A DNA stretch of 64,000 bases from Cypionkella aquatica. GTDB lineage: Bacteria > Pseudomonadota > Alphaproteobacteria > Rhodobacterales > Rhodobacteraceae. The position numbers and the translations under genes are program-made. The notes under the pieces were generated by a model, which was given only the letters and a program-made list of their open reading frames with translations, did no database searches and was not told where the DNA came from. The DNA is taken from the NCBI RefSeq assembly GCF_030161095.1, contig NZ_BSPP01000004.1, positions 558,001 through 622,000 on the forward strand. Direction: 5' to 3'. Below, piece after piece: positions 39,486-50,400 of the stretch (its first letter is position 1; every line of letters starts with the position of its first letter).

Positions 39486-40121
39486 CTACATATCCTTCAA
39501 GGCGATCTCGTCGCCATCCTGCTGAGTGGTTTGCCCACGCAAACCCGCCAGCCTTGCCGCTTCCTCTACAACACGCGTCGTGAGTCCACCAGCGCCAAGC
39601 GCGGCGTGTATCGCACGTTCGCGCCCGAAAGCCAAACCCAATTCCTCCGCCGACAAAAAGCCGATATACGACCCCTCGCCATCCGGCGCGCGCAGTTTCG
39701 TCTTGCCGCGTTCAGACCCGTCGGCGGCTTGCAAAAGCACCCGCACCTTGTCCTTTTGCAGCCATTCCTTGACCTTCTCATAGCCCATCACGGCCCCGCT
39801 GGCCTTGCGCGCCAAACTGATCAGATCAACCACCCGCCGCAACAGCAGCGCTTCCACCAAATCGGCCAGATCATCCGGCACTTTCACCGGTTGACGTGCG
39901 GCGCGCGAAAACAGCCCCTTCTTGGCTGCCTTCTCAATCGCCGCCCGATCCGCCGAGACATAAAAGCCCCGACCCGGCAACCGCGCCAGAATATCCGGCA
40001 CGATCAGATCTTCTGGGCCCAGACAAAAGCGGATCAAACCCGCTTTCGGCTGAACTTCCCCGGTCGCAATGCACTTGCGTTCCGGGTCGTCTTGCAGATT
40101 TTCCCGGCCACCGCGCGTCAC
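39486..40121 (-). CDS. rnpM: RNA-binding protein of the YlxR/RnpM family fused to an L7Ae-like domain
   Basis: 211 residues from GTG 40121. Seen: an N-terminal YlxR domain (about 10-85) with ERKCIATGE and [16 protein letters not shown], then an L7Ae/YlxQ-like domain (about 90-180) with [22 protein letters not shown]. Gram-positives carry these as two genes between nusA and infB; here both are in one protein, common in alphaproteobacteria. YlxR homologues bind RNase P RNA and modulate it. The gene lies between nusA and infB, 5 bp before infB, supporting the assignment. Confidence 0.88.
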   Translation of the reverse strand: MTRGGRENLQDDPERKCIATGEVQPKAGLIRFCLGPEDLIVPDILARLPGRGFYVSADRAAIEKAAKKGLFSRAARQPVKVPDDLADLVEALLLRRVVDLISLARKASGAVMGYEKVKEWLQKDKVRVLLQAADGSERGKTKLRAPDGEGSYIGFLSAEELGLAFGRERAIHAALGAGGLTTRVVEEAARLAGLRGQTTQQDGDEIALKDM

Positions 40122-40142
40122 GGTATTCCCCCGAGGCCTAAA

Positions 40143-41750
40143 TCAGGCCTCGGCCTCCTCGTCTTGATCAACCGCTTCCGCAACCGCGAATTCGGTCGGA
40201 TCGACCCAGCCCAGCATCACGCGGGCGGTCATCACCAAAGTCTGCGCCTCTTCCAGAGAAACGTCAAACTTCTCAAGCACGCCTTCATCTTTCTTGCGCT
40301 GACCGTTTTCTGTGGTCCAGCCGCCAGCCAATTCCCAATCGGCGCAGGTTGCGAAATCTTCCAGCGTCTTGATGCCGTCTTTCGCCAGCGCTTCCAGCAT
40401 TTGGGGGGTAAGCCCCTCAAATTCAACCAGAGAATCCTCGACGCCCAAAGCGCGGGCCGCTTCCATCGCCTTGGTGTTGGCCGCTTCAAGATATTCACGC
40501 GCACGGGTCTGCAATTCGCCTGCGGTGCCTTCGTCGAAGCCGTCGATCGACAACAATTCGTCGGTTTCGACATAAGCGACTTCTTCAAGGTTCGAGAAGC
40601 CTTCAGAAACCAGCAGCTGCGCCATCATCTCGTCGATATCAAGGCTTTCCATGAACAGCTTGGTGCGTTCAGCGAATTCAGCCTGACGGCGTGCGGATTC
40701 GTCGGATTCCGTCACGATATCAATGTCCAAGCCGGTCAACTGGCTGGCCAGACGCACGTTCTGACCGCGACGGCCAATAGCCAGCGACAGCTGCTCATCT
40801 GGTACGACGACTTCGATTTTGCCGGCGTCATCGTCGATCACAACTTTCGACACTTCTGCCGGTTGCAATGCGTTCACCAGGAAGGTCGCCTGATCGGCAT
40901 TCCATGGGATGATGTCGATTTTCTCGCCCTGCAATTCGTTCACAACGGCCTGAACCCGGCTGCCGCGCATACCGACGCAAGCGCCAACCGGATCAATCGA
41001 GTTGTCATAAGAGATCACCGCAATCTTCGCGCGCGAACCCGGATCACGGGCAACAGCCTTGATCTCGATGATGCCGTCGTAAATCTCGGGCACTTCCATC
41101 TTGAACAGTTCCGCCATGAACTGCGGGTCGGTGCGCGACAGGAAAACCTGCGGGCCGCGAGCCTCACGGCGCACGTCTTTGATATAGCAACGAATCCGGT
41201 CGTTCGGGCGATAAGATTCGCGGCCGATTTTCTCATTGCGGCGCAAGATAGCCTCGCCCCGGCCAATATCGACGATGATATTGCCATATTCTTCGCGCTT
41301 GACCTGACCGTTGATGATCGTGCCTTTACGATCCTTGAATTCTTCAAACTGACGGTCACGCTCGGCTTCGCGGACCTTTTGCAAAATCACCTGCTTGGCC
41401 GATTGCGCGGCGATGCGGCCAAGATCAACTGGAGGCACTTCATCGACGATCTCATCGCCCACAACCGGGTCTTTCAGGTGCGATTTCGCCTGTTTGACGG
41501 TCAGCTGGGCATGATGATTCTCAACGGCATCATCTTCCACCACGGTGCGGATGCGCGCAAAAGTGGCGCGGCCGGTTTTGCGGTCGATATTCACCCGAAT
41601 ATCCATATCGGCGCCATAGCGCGACTTGGCGGCCCGGGCGAGGCTGTCTTCCATCGCCTGGATCACCAGCTCGGCGTCGATCATCTTTTCGCGCGCCACC
41701 GCTTCGGCGGTCTGCAAAAGCTCAAGCTGGTTGGCAGAGGTAATCGCCAT
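40143..41750 (-). CDS. nusA: Transcription termination/antitermination factor NusA
   Basis: 535 residues. NusA binds RNA polymerase and controls pausing, termination and antitermination. Seen: the N-terminal polymerase-binding domain (1-125), an S1 domain (about 135-200), KH1 with GMRGSRVQAVVNEL near 250-263, KH2 with AIGRRGQNVRLASQL near 315-330, and C-terminal acidic helical repeats (about 365-500) known in proteobacteria. It lies between rimP (14 bp upstream) and rnpM. It may act on its own operon leader, which carries a terminator-like hairpin. Confidence 0.97.
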   Translation of the reverse strand: MAITSANQLELLQTAEAVAREKMIDAELVIQAMEDSLARAAKSRYGADMDIRVNIDRKTGRATFARIRTVVEDDAVENHHAQLTVKQAKSHLKDPVVGDEIVDEVPPVDLGRIAAQSAKQVILQKVREAERDRQFEEFKDRKGTIINGQVKREEYGNIIVDIGRGEAILRRNEKIGRESYRPNDRIRCYIKDVRREARGPQVFLSRTDPQFMAELFKMEVPEIYDGIIEIKAVARDPGSRAKIAVISYDNSIDPVGACVGMRGSRVQAVVNELQGEKIDIIPWNADQATFLVNALQPAEVSKVVIDDDAGKIEVVVPDEQLSLAIGRRGQNVRLASQLTGLDIDIVTESDESARRQAEFAERTKLFMESLDIDEMMAQLLVSEGFSNLEEVAYVETDELLSIDGFDEGTAGELQTRAREYLEAANTKAMEAARALGVEDSLVEFEGLTPQMLEALAKDGIKTLEDFATCADWELAGGWTTENGQRKKDEGVLEKFDVSLEEAQTLVMTARVMLGWVDPTEFAVAEAVDQDEEAEA

Positions 41751-41764
41751 CGGAGTTCTCCCGC

Positions 41765-42370
41765 TTAGTGTTTGGTGGGTTCTGGAGCGTCTTCTTCGTC
41801 GCCCTCAGATGTTTCAATTTCGTCAAAGGCTGATTCGTCGATCACACCGCTGGCCTTTTTCTGCCGCAACATTTCGGTGATCAGCTCGTCTGTCAGGATC
41901 AGCTTGGCATCGGCCAGCCATTCAAATTGCAGACCGATGGTCACAACGCCCGAAGGTTCTTCAATCTCGATCAGCACTTCCTCGCCCTCAACTCCAGCCA
42001 AAGTGCCCTTGAAGCGGCGGCGGCCGTCGATCAATTCGGTGGTTTCGACGCGCGTTTCCCAGCCCTTCCACATCTCAAAATCCTTGAGACGGGTCAGGGG
42101 GCGGTCGATTCCGGGAGACGATACTTCGAGCACGAAGTTTTCTTCGATCGGGTCTTCCACATCCAAAACGGCGGACACAGCGGTTGAAATCTCACCACAA
42201 TCATCGACCTCAATCCCGCCTTCAGGACGGTCGGCCATGATCTGCAGGGTGCGGGTCGCCCCACCCATAAGACGAATCCGCACAAGTTCAAAGCCAAGGC
42301 CCTCGATGACCGGAGTCACGATATCGGCCAGACGGCGATCCATAGCGGTTTTGGCAATCAAATCAGACAT
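41765..42370 (-). CDS. rimP: Ribosome maturation factor RimP
   Basis: 201 residues from ATG 42370; the frame is open further upstream but that part crosses a terminator hairpin and is not coding. RimP is needed for 30S subunit assembly. Seen: the N-terminal domain with [14 protein letters not shown] (about 22-35), [14 protein letters not shown] (about 64-77), [17 protein letters not shown] (about 90-106), and a C-terminal SH3-like domain. It has a C-terminal acidic tail (residues 180-201). It is the first gene of the rimP-nusA-rnpM-infB operon; only GGA about ten bases upstream resembles a ribosome site. Confidence 0.95.
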   Translation of the reverse strand: MSDLIAKTAMDRRLADIVTPVIEGLGFELVRIRLMGGATRTLQIMADRPEGGIEVDDCGEISTAVSAVLDVEDPIEENFVLEVSSPGIDRPLTRLKDFEMWKGWETRVETTELIDGRRRFKGTLAGVEGEEVLIEIEEPSGVVTIGLQFEWLADAKLILTDELITEMLRQKKASGVIDESAFDEIETSEGDEEDAPEPTKH

Positions 42371-42389
42371 GATGTTCCAAAAACAAAAA

Positions 42390-42407
42390 ACGGGCCGACA
42401 GGCCCGT
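42390..42407 (-). terminator. Intrinsic terminator or attenuator 19 bp before the rimP start
   Basis: ACGGGCC-(TGTC)-GGCCCGT with a 7-bp stem, followed on the minus strand by TTTTTT-G-TTTTT and then the rimP start. It is also about 90 bp behind pip, so it may simply end that gene, but its position so close to rimP means it would sit inside any rimP leader. Two further hairpins lie upstream (42425-42443 and 42455-42476). Confidence 0.8.
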
Positions 42408-42494
42408 ATGTGAGGTTCGGTAGCTTCAGGTTTGGACCCTGAAACAGCTGTTGAGGGGGATATAGGCCGATCCCCCGGCCTTTGCAAGCTGCAT

Positions 42495-43487
42495 CTAGCT
42501 GGCGTTGCGTTGCACCTGTGCGCGCAAAGCATCCATCGCGGCCACCAAAGCCTCGGATATGCCCGGTTCGGACAAGGCGTGGCCTGCCATAGGCACGATT
42601 TTCAACCGTGCTTTGTCCCAGCCATCCGCCAGTTTGCTGGCCGAGATCGGTGGGCAGATCATATCCAGACGGCCCTGCACGATATCGGCGCTGATATGGG
42701 CGATTCTGCTGCGATTTTGCAGGATCCAGCCATCGTTTTCCAGAAAGGCGGCATTGACGAAATAGTGGTTCTCAAGCCTTGCGAAGGCGCGGGCATACTC
42801 TGCCGGACCTTCACCGCCGAGGAAGCCTTCGGATGCGACCGAAGCCAGTGCGTTTTCCCAGCCCGCCCAAATTCGCGCGGCCTGGGTTTCTGCCGCCAGA
42901 TCGCCGCCAAACAGACGGCGGTGATAGGCGGCGATCAGATCGTTTCGCTCGGCATCGGGGATAAGGCCCACAAAGCGCGCCCAAAGATCGGGGTAAAACG
43001 CCCCCGCGCCACCCCCGTAGAACCAAGCCAGCTCGGCTTGGGTGGCAAGAAACACGCCGCGCAACACCAAATGACGCACCCGATCTGGATGCGAAATCGC
43101 GTAGATCAGCGCCAAAGTTGCGCCCCAGCTGCCACCAAACAGGATGAATTGCGTGATGTTCAGCGTGGTGCGGATCACCTCGATATCGCTGATTAAATGC
43201 CAGGTGGTGTTAAGATCGACTGAAGCATGCGGACGTGAGCGCCCGCAGCCGCGCTGATCAAACAGCACCACCCGATAGACGCTTGGATCAAAATAGCGCC
43301 GCATCGCCGGGCTGCAGCCACCGCCCGGCCCGCCATGCAGCACCAGAACCGGGATGCCATCAGGGTTGCCACATTGCTCGACATAGATCCGGTGGCCGTC
43401 GCCCATATCCAACACCCGCTGGTCGAACGGCTCGACCGGCGGGTAAAGATAGTCATGTGCGCGCTTTTGCCCTGATCTGTGGTCCAT
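42495..43487 (-). CDS. pip: Proline iminopeptidase (prolyl aminopeptidase)
   Basis: 330 residues from ATG 43487; the open frame extends to 44120 but overlaps divergent ubiG and lacks homologous sequence. The enzyme removes N-terminal proline from peptides. Seen: an alpha/beta-hydrolase with oxyanion motif HGGPGGG at 51-57, DQRGCGRS near 78-85, nucleophile Ser 120 in GGSWG, and the C-terminal His near 303 in AGHALS. It diverges from ubiG over 60 bp and runs into the rimP operon region. Confidence 0.93.
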   Translation of the reverse strand: MDHRSGQKRAHDYLYPPVEPFDQRVLDMGDGHRIYVEQCGNPDGIPVLVLHGGPGGGCSPAMRRYFDPSVYRVVLFDQRGCGRSRPHASVDLNTTWHLISDIEVIRTTLNITQFILFGGSWGATLALIYAISHPDRVRHLVLRGVFLATQAELAWFYGGGAGAFYPDLWARFVGLIPDAERNDLIAAYHRRLFGGDLAAETQAARIWAGWENALASVASEGFLGGEGPAEYARAFARLENHYFVNAAFLENDGWILQNRSRIAHISADIVQGRLDMICPPISASKLADGWDKARLKIVPMAGHALSEPGISEALVAAMDALRAQVQRNAS

Positions 43488-43547
43488 AATCGTCCTATAT
43501 AGTCCGTCTAGATTGCGCCGACACCTTCCGGCGCGCAAGGAGTTCCG

Positions 43548-44288
43548 ATGACCCAGACCAACACGATTGATCCCGCCGAAGTTGCCAAATTTGAGGCGAT
43601 GGCGGCAGAATGGTGGGATACCGAGGGGAAGTTCAAGCCGCTGCATTTGATGAACCCGTGTCGGCTGGATTACATCACGCGCCAGATTGCCGCAGAATTT
43701 CACCGCGACCTGACCCAGCCGCTGCCGTTCAAGGGCTTGAGACTGTTGGATATTGGGTGTGGTGGCGGGCTGCTGTCTGAACCGATGGCGCGGCTTGGGG
43801 CGGATGTGGTGGGCGCGGATGCGGCGGCGCGCAACATTCCGGTGGCGCAGTTGCATGCGGTGCAATCTGGGTTGGAGATTGATTATCGCAATGTCGCCGC
43901 AGAAGATCTCGCCGCCGCGGGTGAGCAGTTTGATGTGGTTTTGAACATGGAAGTGGTCGAGCATGTGGCCGATCCACAGGGCTATCTGACCGCCTGCCAG
44001 CAATTGCTGAAACCGGGGGGATTGATGATCTGCTCGACCCTGAACCGCAATGTGAAAAGCTTTGGTATGGCGATCATCGGTGCGGAATGGGTGATGCGCT
44101 GGCTGCCAAAGGGCACGCATGATTGGACGAAATTTATCACCCCGGAAGAATTGTATGATCTGATACGAAAGGCTGGGCTTGATCCGGTGGACCGCAAGGG
44201 GATGGTTTTCAACCCGTTCAGCTGGAAATGGGCGATTTCGGCGCGGGATTTGTCGGTGAACTACGTCACCGCCAGCGTGAAGCGCTAA
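43548..44288 (+). CDS. ubiG: Ubiquinone biosynthesis O-methyltransferase UbiG
   Basis: 246 residues with an AAGGAG ribosome site before ATG 43548. UbiG carries out both O-methylations in ubiquinone synthesis. Seen: the N-terminal [18 protein letters not shown] typical of the family, the SAM motif [19 protein letters not shown] near 66-84, the later [14 protein letters not shown], and the membrane-associated loop region with GTHDWTKFI. It diverges from pip. A pair of hairpins follows its stop. Confidence 0.96.
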   Translation: MTQTNTIDPAEVAKFEAMAAEWWDTEGKFKPLHLMNPCRLDYITRQIAAEFHRDLTQPLPFKGLRLLDIGCGGGLLSEPMARLGADVVGADAAARNIPVAQLHAVQSGLEIDYRNVAAEDLAAAGEQFDVVLNMEVVEHVADPQGYLTACQQLLKPGGLMICSTLNRNVKSFGMAIIGAEWVMRWLPKGTHDWTKFITPEELYDLIRKAGLDPVDRKGMVFNPFSWKWAISARDLSVNYVTASVKR

Positions 44289-44367
44289 GGGTCTGAGATC
44301 GCGTTGTTAATTGGGCTGATTACCGAAAGGTTAATCACCCAGAAAGCGGCCATATTTGATACAGCAA

Positions 44368-44406
44368 GCGGCCTTATGGCCGCCCCGGCTTTGCGATCAG
44401 CCGGGG
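44368..44406. terminator. Double hairpin between ubiG and the convergent aldo/keto reductase
   Basis: GCGGCC-TTAT-GGCCGC (44368-44383) abuts CCCCGGCT-N8-AGCCGGGG (44383-44406). Neither is followed by a long T-run, but the tandem GC-rich stems between converging genes fit a transcription boundary. Confidence 0.6.
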
Positions 44407-44431
44407 CGTTAACTATACTGCGCGAATCAGC

Positions 44432-45454
44432 CTATTCAGCCGAGGATTTGGCCCAGAGGTTGATCGCCTTTTCTTCGGAAATCGCATCAATCGCGGCCAA
44501 CTCGGCGGCGGTGAAATCAAGGTTCTTGATCGCACCCACGCAGTCGATGATCTGCGACGGTTTTGATGCCCCGATCAGTGCCGAAGTGATACCGCCCTCG
44601 CGCAGCACCCATGCAATCGACATTTGCGCCAGCGTCTGACCACGGGCGGCGGCGATGTCGTTCAGCTTTTTCACCGATTCGATGGCCATTTCGACCACCG
44701 ACGGATCCAGCGATTTATCCTGCGCAGCGCGGCTGCCCGCCGGGATGCCGTTCAGATATTTGTTGGTCAGCAGACCCTGCGCCAGCGGCACAAAAGCAAT
44801 CGAGCCGATGCCAAGATCCTTCAGCGCGGTTTTCAGCCCATCGGTTTCGACCCAACGGTTGAGGATATTATAGCTGGGCTGATGGATCAGGCAGGGGGTG
44901 CCGAGTTCCTTCAAGATCGCATGTGCCTCGCGGGTGCGCTGCGTGCCATAGCTGGAAATCCCGACATAAAGCGCGCGGCCTGATCGCACGATATGATCCA
45001 GAGCCATCATGGTTTCTTCCAGCGGCGTCTCGGGGTCAAAACGGTGCGAATAGAAGATATCGACGTAATCCAGACCCATCCGCTTCAACGACTGGTCACA
45101 GGACGCGATGACATATTTGCGCGATCCCCACTCGCCATAAGGGCCGCCCCACATATCGTAGCCGGCCTTCGACGAGATGATCAGCTCGTCCCGGTAGGGT
45201 CTGAAATCGGTCTTCAGAATCTCGCCAAAGGCGGTCTCCGCCGAACCGGGGGGCGGGCCGTAGTTGTTGGCCAGATCAAAATGCGTGATGCCCAGATCAA
45301 AAGCGGTCTGACACATCGCGCGTTTGGTGGCATGCGGGGTGTCGTCACCAAAGTTGTGCCACAGGCCAAAGGAAATCGCGGGCAGTTTCAGGCCCGAGTT
45401 GCCACAGCGGCGGTAGGGCATCAGATCGTAGCGGTTTTCGGCGGCGGTATACAT
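44432..45454 (-). CDS. Aldo/keto reductase, YghZ/MgrA-like
   Basis: 340 residues. Seen: the aldo/keto reductase tetrad, Asp and Tyr in DLANNYGPPPGSAE, Lys in IISSKAG and His in YSHRFDPETP, and the NADPH-binding C-terminus with SALIGASKPSQI. The N-terminus MYTAAENRYDLMPYRRCG matches the YghZ type, whose E. coli member reduces L-glyceraldehyde 3-phosphate and methylglyoxal. The exact substrate is unproven. It converges on ubiG and diverges from tamA across 171 bp. Confidence 0.88.
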   Translation of the reverse strand: MYTAAENRYDLMPYRRCGNSGLKLPAISFGLWHNFGDDTPHATKRAMCQTAFDLGITHFDLANNYGPPPGSAETAFGEILKTDFRPYRDELIISSKAGYDMWGGPYGEWGSRKYVIASCDQSLKRMGLDYVDIFYSHRFDPETPLEETMMALDHIVRSGRALYVGISSYGTQRTREAHAILKELGTPCLIHQPSYNILNRWVETDGLKTALKDLGIGSIAFVPLAQGLLTNKYLNGIPAGSRAAQDKSLDPSVVEMAIESVKKLNDIAAARGQTLAQMSIAWVLREGGITSALIGASKPSQIIDCVGAIKNLDFTAAELAAIDAISEEKAINLWAKSSAE

Positions 45455-45625
45455 GGCGAACCCCTCGTTTGGTTTGCGCTAACAGATCCGTGCAATCGGC
45501 GCTTGCGTCAAGCGGGCTTTCGGGATGGGGCGCGGAATACTGCCACGCGAAAAATGTGATGGGGGGCAGCGTTGCCCTTTGGTGTTGATCACGGCATAGT
45601 GTGGATAAGTTTAGTTGGGGTCCCC

Positions 45626-47452
45626 ATGTATAGTGTTCAGATCAAGAAAACGTCGCGTGTTGTCGCGGGGGCATTGGTGCTGAGTCTTATGGCGGGCTCG
45701 GGCGGGCAAGCGCTTGATCGGGTTGAATTTAGCGTGCCGGGTGCGCCGAAAGCGCTGGAAAAAGAGCTTCGGGCGGCGTCGATTCTGGTCGCGGGCGAGG
45801 GCTCTAAGGACAAGCAGGCGCAGGATCTGTTTACCGATGCGCGGGCAGAATACGCCAGCCTGCTGAACGCGCTTTATGCGCGCGGCTATTATTCGGCGGT
45901 GATCCACGTCTATGTTGATGGGGTCGAGGCCGCGAATATCGCACCATTGGACGCGCCCACGACGATTGGCGCCATCAAAGTTGTGGTCGAGCCGGGGCCA
46001 GAATTCAAATTCAGTCAGGCGCGGGTGGCGCCTTTGGCCAAGCGCACCGAAATGCCTGAAGGGTTCGCGGTGGGTAAGACCGCCGAAAGCGGTGTGATCC
46101 TAGAGGCGGTGACAGCCGGGGTGAATGGTTGGCGCGATCGCAGCTATGCCAAGGCCAAGGTCGCCAGCCAGAAGCTGACCGCTGACCACGGCAACAACAC
46201 TTTGGCGGCAGATGTGCAGTTGAACCCCGGCCCGGCGCTGCGGTTTGGCAAGCTGACGGTCAAGGGCGCCGAGCGGATGCGGCTGCGCCGGATCGAGGCG
46301 ATTGCCGGGTTGAAAGAGGGTCGCGCCTATTCTCCGGCCGAGTTGGACCGCGTGGCCTCGCGGTTGCGGCGCACGGGCGTGTTCAAATCGGTGACGCTGA
46401 CCGAAGACGATTTCATCACCTCGCCGGATTTTTTGGGCATCACCGCGACTTTGGTCGAGGAAAAGAAGCGCCGCTATACGTTTGGCGCGGAACTGAGCAG
46501 CAATGACGGCGCGACAGTCACCGGCGAATGGCTGCATCGCAACCTGTTTGGCGGCGGTGAGCGGCTGAAGGTAAGCGGCGCTGTCACCAACATCGGTGCG
46601 GCGGAAAGCGGGGCGGATGTGGTGCTTGGCGTGTCGTTAGAGCGTCCGGCGACGTTCTCGCCGGATACCACGGCGGGGGTTGGGCTGACCTATGGCCGCA
46701 TGAACGAGGCCGATTATAGCGCCGATCTGTTCGGGGCCAGCTTTACTCTGTCACAGGTGGTGTCAGAGCAGCTTTCGGCCAAGGCGGGGCTTTCCTATGA
46801 TTATGCGCGGATTGACGATCCGCGCGGGCAATCGACCTATCGCGCGGTGTCGTTGCCGTTAAGCGTGATCTTGGATCGCCGCGACAGCAAGACCGATGCG
46901 ACTCGGAATTTCTATCTTGCGGGCGAGGTGAAGCCTTTCCTTGGCTTTGGCATCACCGACAGCGGTGTGCGGGCGACGGTGGATTTGCGCGGCTACAAAG
47001 GGCTGGGAGCCACCAACCGGCTGGTGTTGGCGGCGCGGTTTCAGGCGGGGGCTGTGTTCGGCTCCAGCCTGTTGGGAACGCCGCGCGATTATCTGTTCTA
47101 TTCCGGCGGCGGTGGCACGGTGCGCGGTCAGCCCTATCAATCCTTGGGTGTGAATGTGCTGCGCAGCGGTCTGGGCGATGCGTTCAAAACCGGCGGCAAG
47201 ACCTTTATCGGCGGCTCGTTCGAGGCGCGCGGCAAGGTGACGGAATCGATTGGCGTGGTGGGTTTTGTCGATGTGGGTCGCATCGACGCCGATGAGTTCT
47301 TTAGTGATTTGGGCGATTGGCACGCAGGCGCTGGGATTGGCGTGCGCTATGCCACCCCCGTCGGGCCGATCCGGCTGGATGTGGCGGGGCCAGTTGGCGG
47401 CGACACCGGCGACGGTGTGCAAGTTTACGTTGGTTTGGGGCAGTCATTCTGA
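45626..47452 (+). CDS. tamA: Outer membrane translocation and assembly protein TamA
   Basis: 608 residues from ATG 45626. TamA is a BamA-like outer membrane beta-barrel that with TamB helps assemble outer membrane proteins and move lipids. Seen: a signal sequence (about 1-30), POTRA-like modules about 35-260 with RFGKLTVKGAERMRLRRIEA, and a C-terminal barrel about 265-608 ending in the outer membrane signature Phe. An earlier in-frame start at 45572 would bury the signal. The stop and the tamB start share TGATG, the standard tamAB coupling. Confidence 0.92.
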   Translation: MYSVQIKKTSRVVAGALVLSLMAGSGGQALDRVEFSVPGAPKALEKELRAASILVAGEGSKDKQAQDLFTDARAEYASLLNALYARGYYSAVIHVYVDGVEAANIAPLDAPTTIGAIKVVVEPGPEFKFSQARVAPLAKRTEMPEGFAVGKTAESGVILEAVTAGVNGWRDRSYAKAKVASQKLTADHGNNTLAADVQLNPGPALRFGKLTVKGAERMRLRRIEAIAGLKEGRAYSPAELDRVASRLRRTGVFKSVTLTEDDFITSPDFLGITATLVEEKKRRYTFGAELSSNDGATVTGEWLHRNLFGGGERLKVSGAVTNIGAAESGADVVLGVSLERPATFSPDTTAGVGLTYGRMNEADYSADLFGASFTLSQVVSEQLSAKAGLSYDYARIDDPRGQSTYRAVSLPLSVILDRRDSKTDATRNFYLAGEVKPFLGFGITDSGVRATVDLRGYKGLGATNRLVLAARFQAGAVFGSSLLGTPRDYLFYSGGGGTVRGQPYQSLGVNVLRSGLGDAFKTGGKTFIGGSFEARGKVTESIGVVGFVDVGRIDADEFFSDLGDWHAGAGIGVRYATPVGPIRLDVAGPVGGDTGDGVQVYVGLGQSF

Positions 47453-50400
47453 TGCGGAAATATCTTCTGGCCACATGCCTTGCCGTGATGCCCCTGACGG
47501 GCCATGCGCAAACGGATGACCGCGATTATCTGACGGCGTTCCTTGAGGACAGTCTGTCAGGCGCTGGGCGCAAAGTGGTGGTGACGGGCTTTGCAGGCGC
47601 GTTGTCGTCGCAGGCCAGTCTGACTGAGCTGACCATCGCGGACGATAGCGGCATCTGGCTGACGCTGCGCGATGTCACTTTGGACTGGAGCCGATCCTCA
47701 CTGCTGTCTGGCGCGGTGGTGGTGAACGAGTTGACCGCAGGCGAGATTATCCTGGACCGCCTGCCCGTGGGTGAGGCTGCGACCCCATCGCCCGAGGCCA
47801 GCAGCTTTGCGCTGCCAGAGCTGCCGGTTTCGGTGGAAATCGGAGAGATTGCCGCCAAGCGGATCGTGCTGGGGCCAAGCGTTCTGGGCACCGGGCTTGA
47901 GGCGTCATTGCAAGCTTCGCTGTCATTGTCGGGGGGTGAGGGCAAGGGCAGCATTGATCTGGTGCGCACCGACAGCGGGCCTGCAGGCAAGGTGGTGTTG
48001 ACGGCGTCTTATGCCAATGCGACGCAGCAGTTGTCGATTGATCTGGCGGCGGAAGAGGCGGCGGGCGGGATCGCCTCGGTCAAGCTGGGTCTGCCGGGCG
48101 CGCCTTCGGTGGCGCTGACGGTCAAGGGTGCGGGGCCGGTTTCGGATTTTGCGGCGGATGTGGCGCTGACCACCGATGGCGTGGATCGGTTGGCGGGCAA
48201 GATCGCGCTGAAGGGCCAAGACGACGGTGCGACGGCCTTTTCGACCGATCTTGCGGGGGATCTGGCACCGCTGTTCCTGCCATCTTATGCCGAGTTCTTT
48301 GGTAATTCGGTGAGCCTTGTCACCGCTGGCAAACGCTGGCCGGATGGTCGGTTGGCGTTGGACAATCTTGCGGTGACGGCGAAAGCCTTGGCGCTGCAAG
48401 GCTCGCTTTCGCTGGCATCGGATGGGTTGCCGCAGAAGTTCAATCTGACGGGCAAGATCGCGGCACCTGATGGCAGCCCTGTGCTGTTGCCGTTGACCAC
48501 CGATCTGCCGATCAAGGTCAACTCTGCCGATATTGCGCTGGGCTATGACGCCACCCAAGGCGAAGGATGGAGCGCGAATATCGCGGTTTTGGGCTTTGAT
48601 CGGGCCGATTTCCGCGCCAGCGGCGTGTCGCTTTCCGGCTCGGGGCGGATTGGACGGCTGGGGGGGGTGCGGCAGGTGGGTGCCACATTCCGCTATACTG
48701 CCGAGGGGTTGGACCCGACAGATCAGGCAGTGGCGCGGGCTTTGGGTTCGGTGATCTGGGGCGACGGTTCGGCCTATTGGCGCGAGGGCGAGGGCAGCGT
48801 GACTCTGCAACGGCTGTCGCTGATGGGCGAGGATTACGCGGCTTTGGTCAGCGGCAAGATCGAAAGCCTGAACGATGCATTTGCGTTAAGCGGCAAGGCC
48901 AGCGCCAAGATGGAAGATCTGTCGCGATTGTCGGGCCTTGCGGGACGGCCTTTGGCGGGTGCGGCTGAGGTTTCCGTCAGCGGCAATGGCAGCCCGATCA
49001 CTGGCGCCTTTGATCTGACTGCCAGCGCCAGCGGCACCGATATGAAAGCAGGCATCACCGAGGTTGATAACCTGTTGCGCGGGCAGTCAAATGTCACAGC
49101 CTCGGTCGTGCGGGATACCAGCGGGACGCTGCTGCGCGATTTGACCGTGAAGGCGACCTCGCTAGAGGTGAAAGCCAAGGGCACTCTGGCGACGGCCGGC
49201 AGCGACATCACCGCCAATCTGCTGTTCCGCGATCTGAGCAGTTTGGGCGCACAATATCGCGGCGCGCTGGGCGGCGAGGCGCGCCTGACCGGCACGCTAG
49301 AGGCTGGCAAGGCGACTTTTGCCGCCAATGGTCGCGGCTTGGCGATTGGCAATCCGCAGGCGGACAAGTTGCTTGCGGGCAATTCGGTTGTCTCGCTGGC
49401 GGTGTCGATGAAAGACGGCGTGGTGCAGATTGACAAGGCCAGCCTGAGCAATCCTCAGATGGAGGCTGATGCCTCGGGCAGTGTGGCGGGCGATCGGCAA
49501 ACCATTGATCTTACGGCAAGGTTGAAAAATCTGGCGCTGATCGTGCCGGAATTTCCCGGCGCGCTGACGGTTTCTGGCACGGCGGTGCAAGATGCGTCGG
49601 GCGTGGTGCTGGATCTGGCGGGCAAGGGGCCGGGGCAGATTGATGCCACTGTGAAGGGCAAGTTGAACCCCAGCTTTGGCTCGGGTGATCTGGCAATCAA
49701 GGGCACGGCGCAAGCGGCTTTGGCCAATGCGTTCATTCAACCAAGGGCGATTTCGGGGCAGGTGGGTTTTGATCTGCGGCTGAACGGGCCGCTGGGGCTT
49801 GCCGCGCTGTCTGGTCCGGTGACGTTGACGGGCGGTCGGTTGGCCGATCCGGCTTTGGCCTTTGCGTTGCAGGATATTGCCGCGCGGGTGAATTTGGCGC
49901 AGGGGCGGGCGGTGGTAGATGTCAGCACCAATGTGTCATCCGGGGGCAGTGTGGTGGTGACGGGCAGCGCCGGGCTTAGCGGCAATTACGACGGCAATCT
50001 GGCGATTGACCTGCGGCAGGTGACTTTGCGCGACCCGGATTTGTTTGAAACCACGCTGAACGGCAATCTGACGATGCAGGGTCCGCTGATGGGTGGCGCG
50101 CGGATTGCCGGGCGCATCGGTTTGTCGGATACCGAATTGCGCGTGCCTTCGACCGGGTTTGGCGGCGCGGGCGGTTTGCCGGGGTTGGAGCATAAGCGCG
50201 AGCCACGTCCGGTGCGCGCCACCCGTGCGCGGGCGGGGCTGATTGATAATGGCAAGACTGCGGGCGCGGGCAGCAGCGGGACGGGCTATGGTTTGGATAT
50301 CACGGTTTCCGCCCCCAGCCTGTTTATCCGGGGCCGGGGTCTGGATGTGGAAATGGGCGGCGAGTTGCGTCTGTTGGGCAGCACCAACGCGGTGGTGCCG

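Noticed and set aside
38658-41768. A plus-strand open frame of over 1000 codons antisense to infB, rnpM and nusA, and similar long antisense frames opposite mutS, qmcA and pip.
   Set aside because: They mirror strong real genes with conserved motifs. High-GC codon bias leaves few stops on the opposite strand. None shows a recognisable domain.
42371-42532. An N-terminal extension of rimP by 54 codons.
   Set aside because: It would translate through two hairpins, one a terminator, and the family start MSDLIAK lies at 42370.
43488-44120. An N-terminal extension of pip across ubiG.
   Set aside because: The prolyl aminopeptidase family begins near MDHRSGQK at 43487, and the extension is antisense to ubiG.
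45600-45608. A perfect DnaA box (TGTGGATAA) just before tamA.
   Set aside because: A single 9-base match in 64 kb is not far from chance, and there is no cluster, strand switch or AT-rich tract there.
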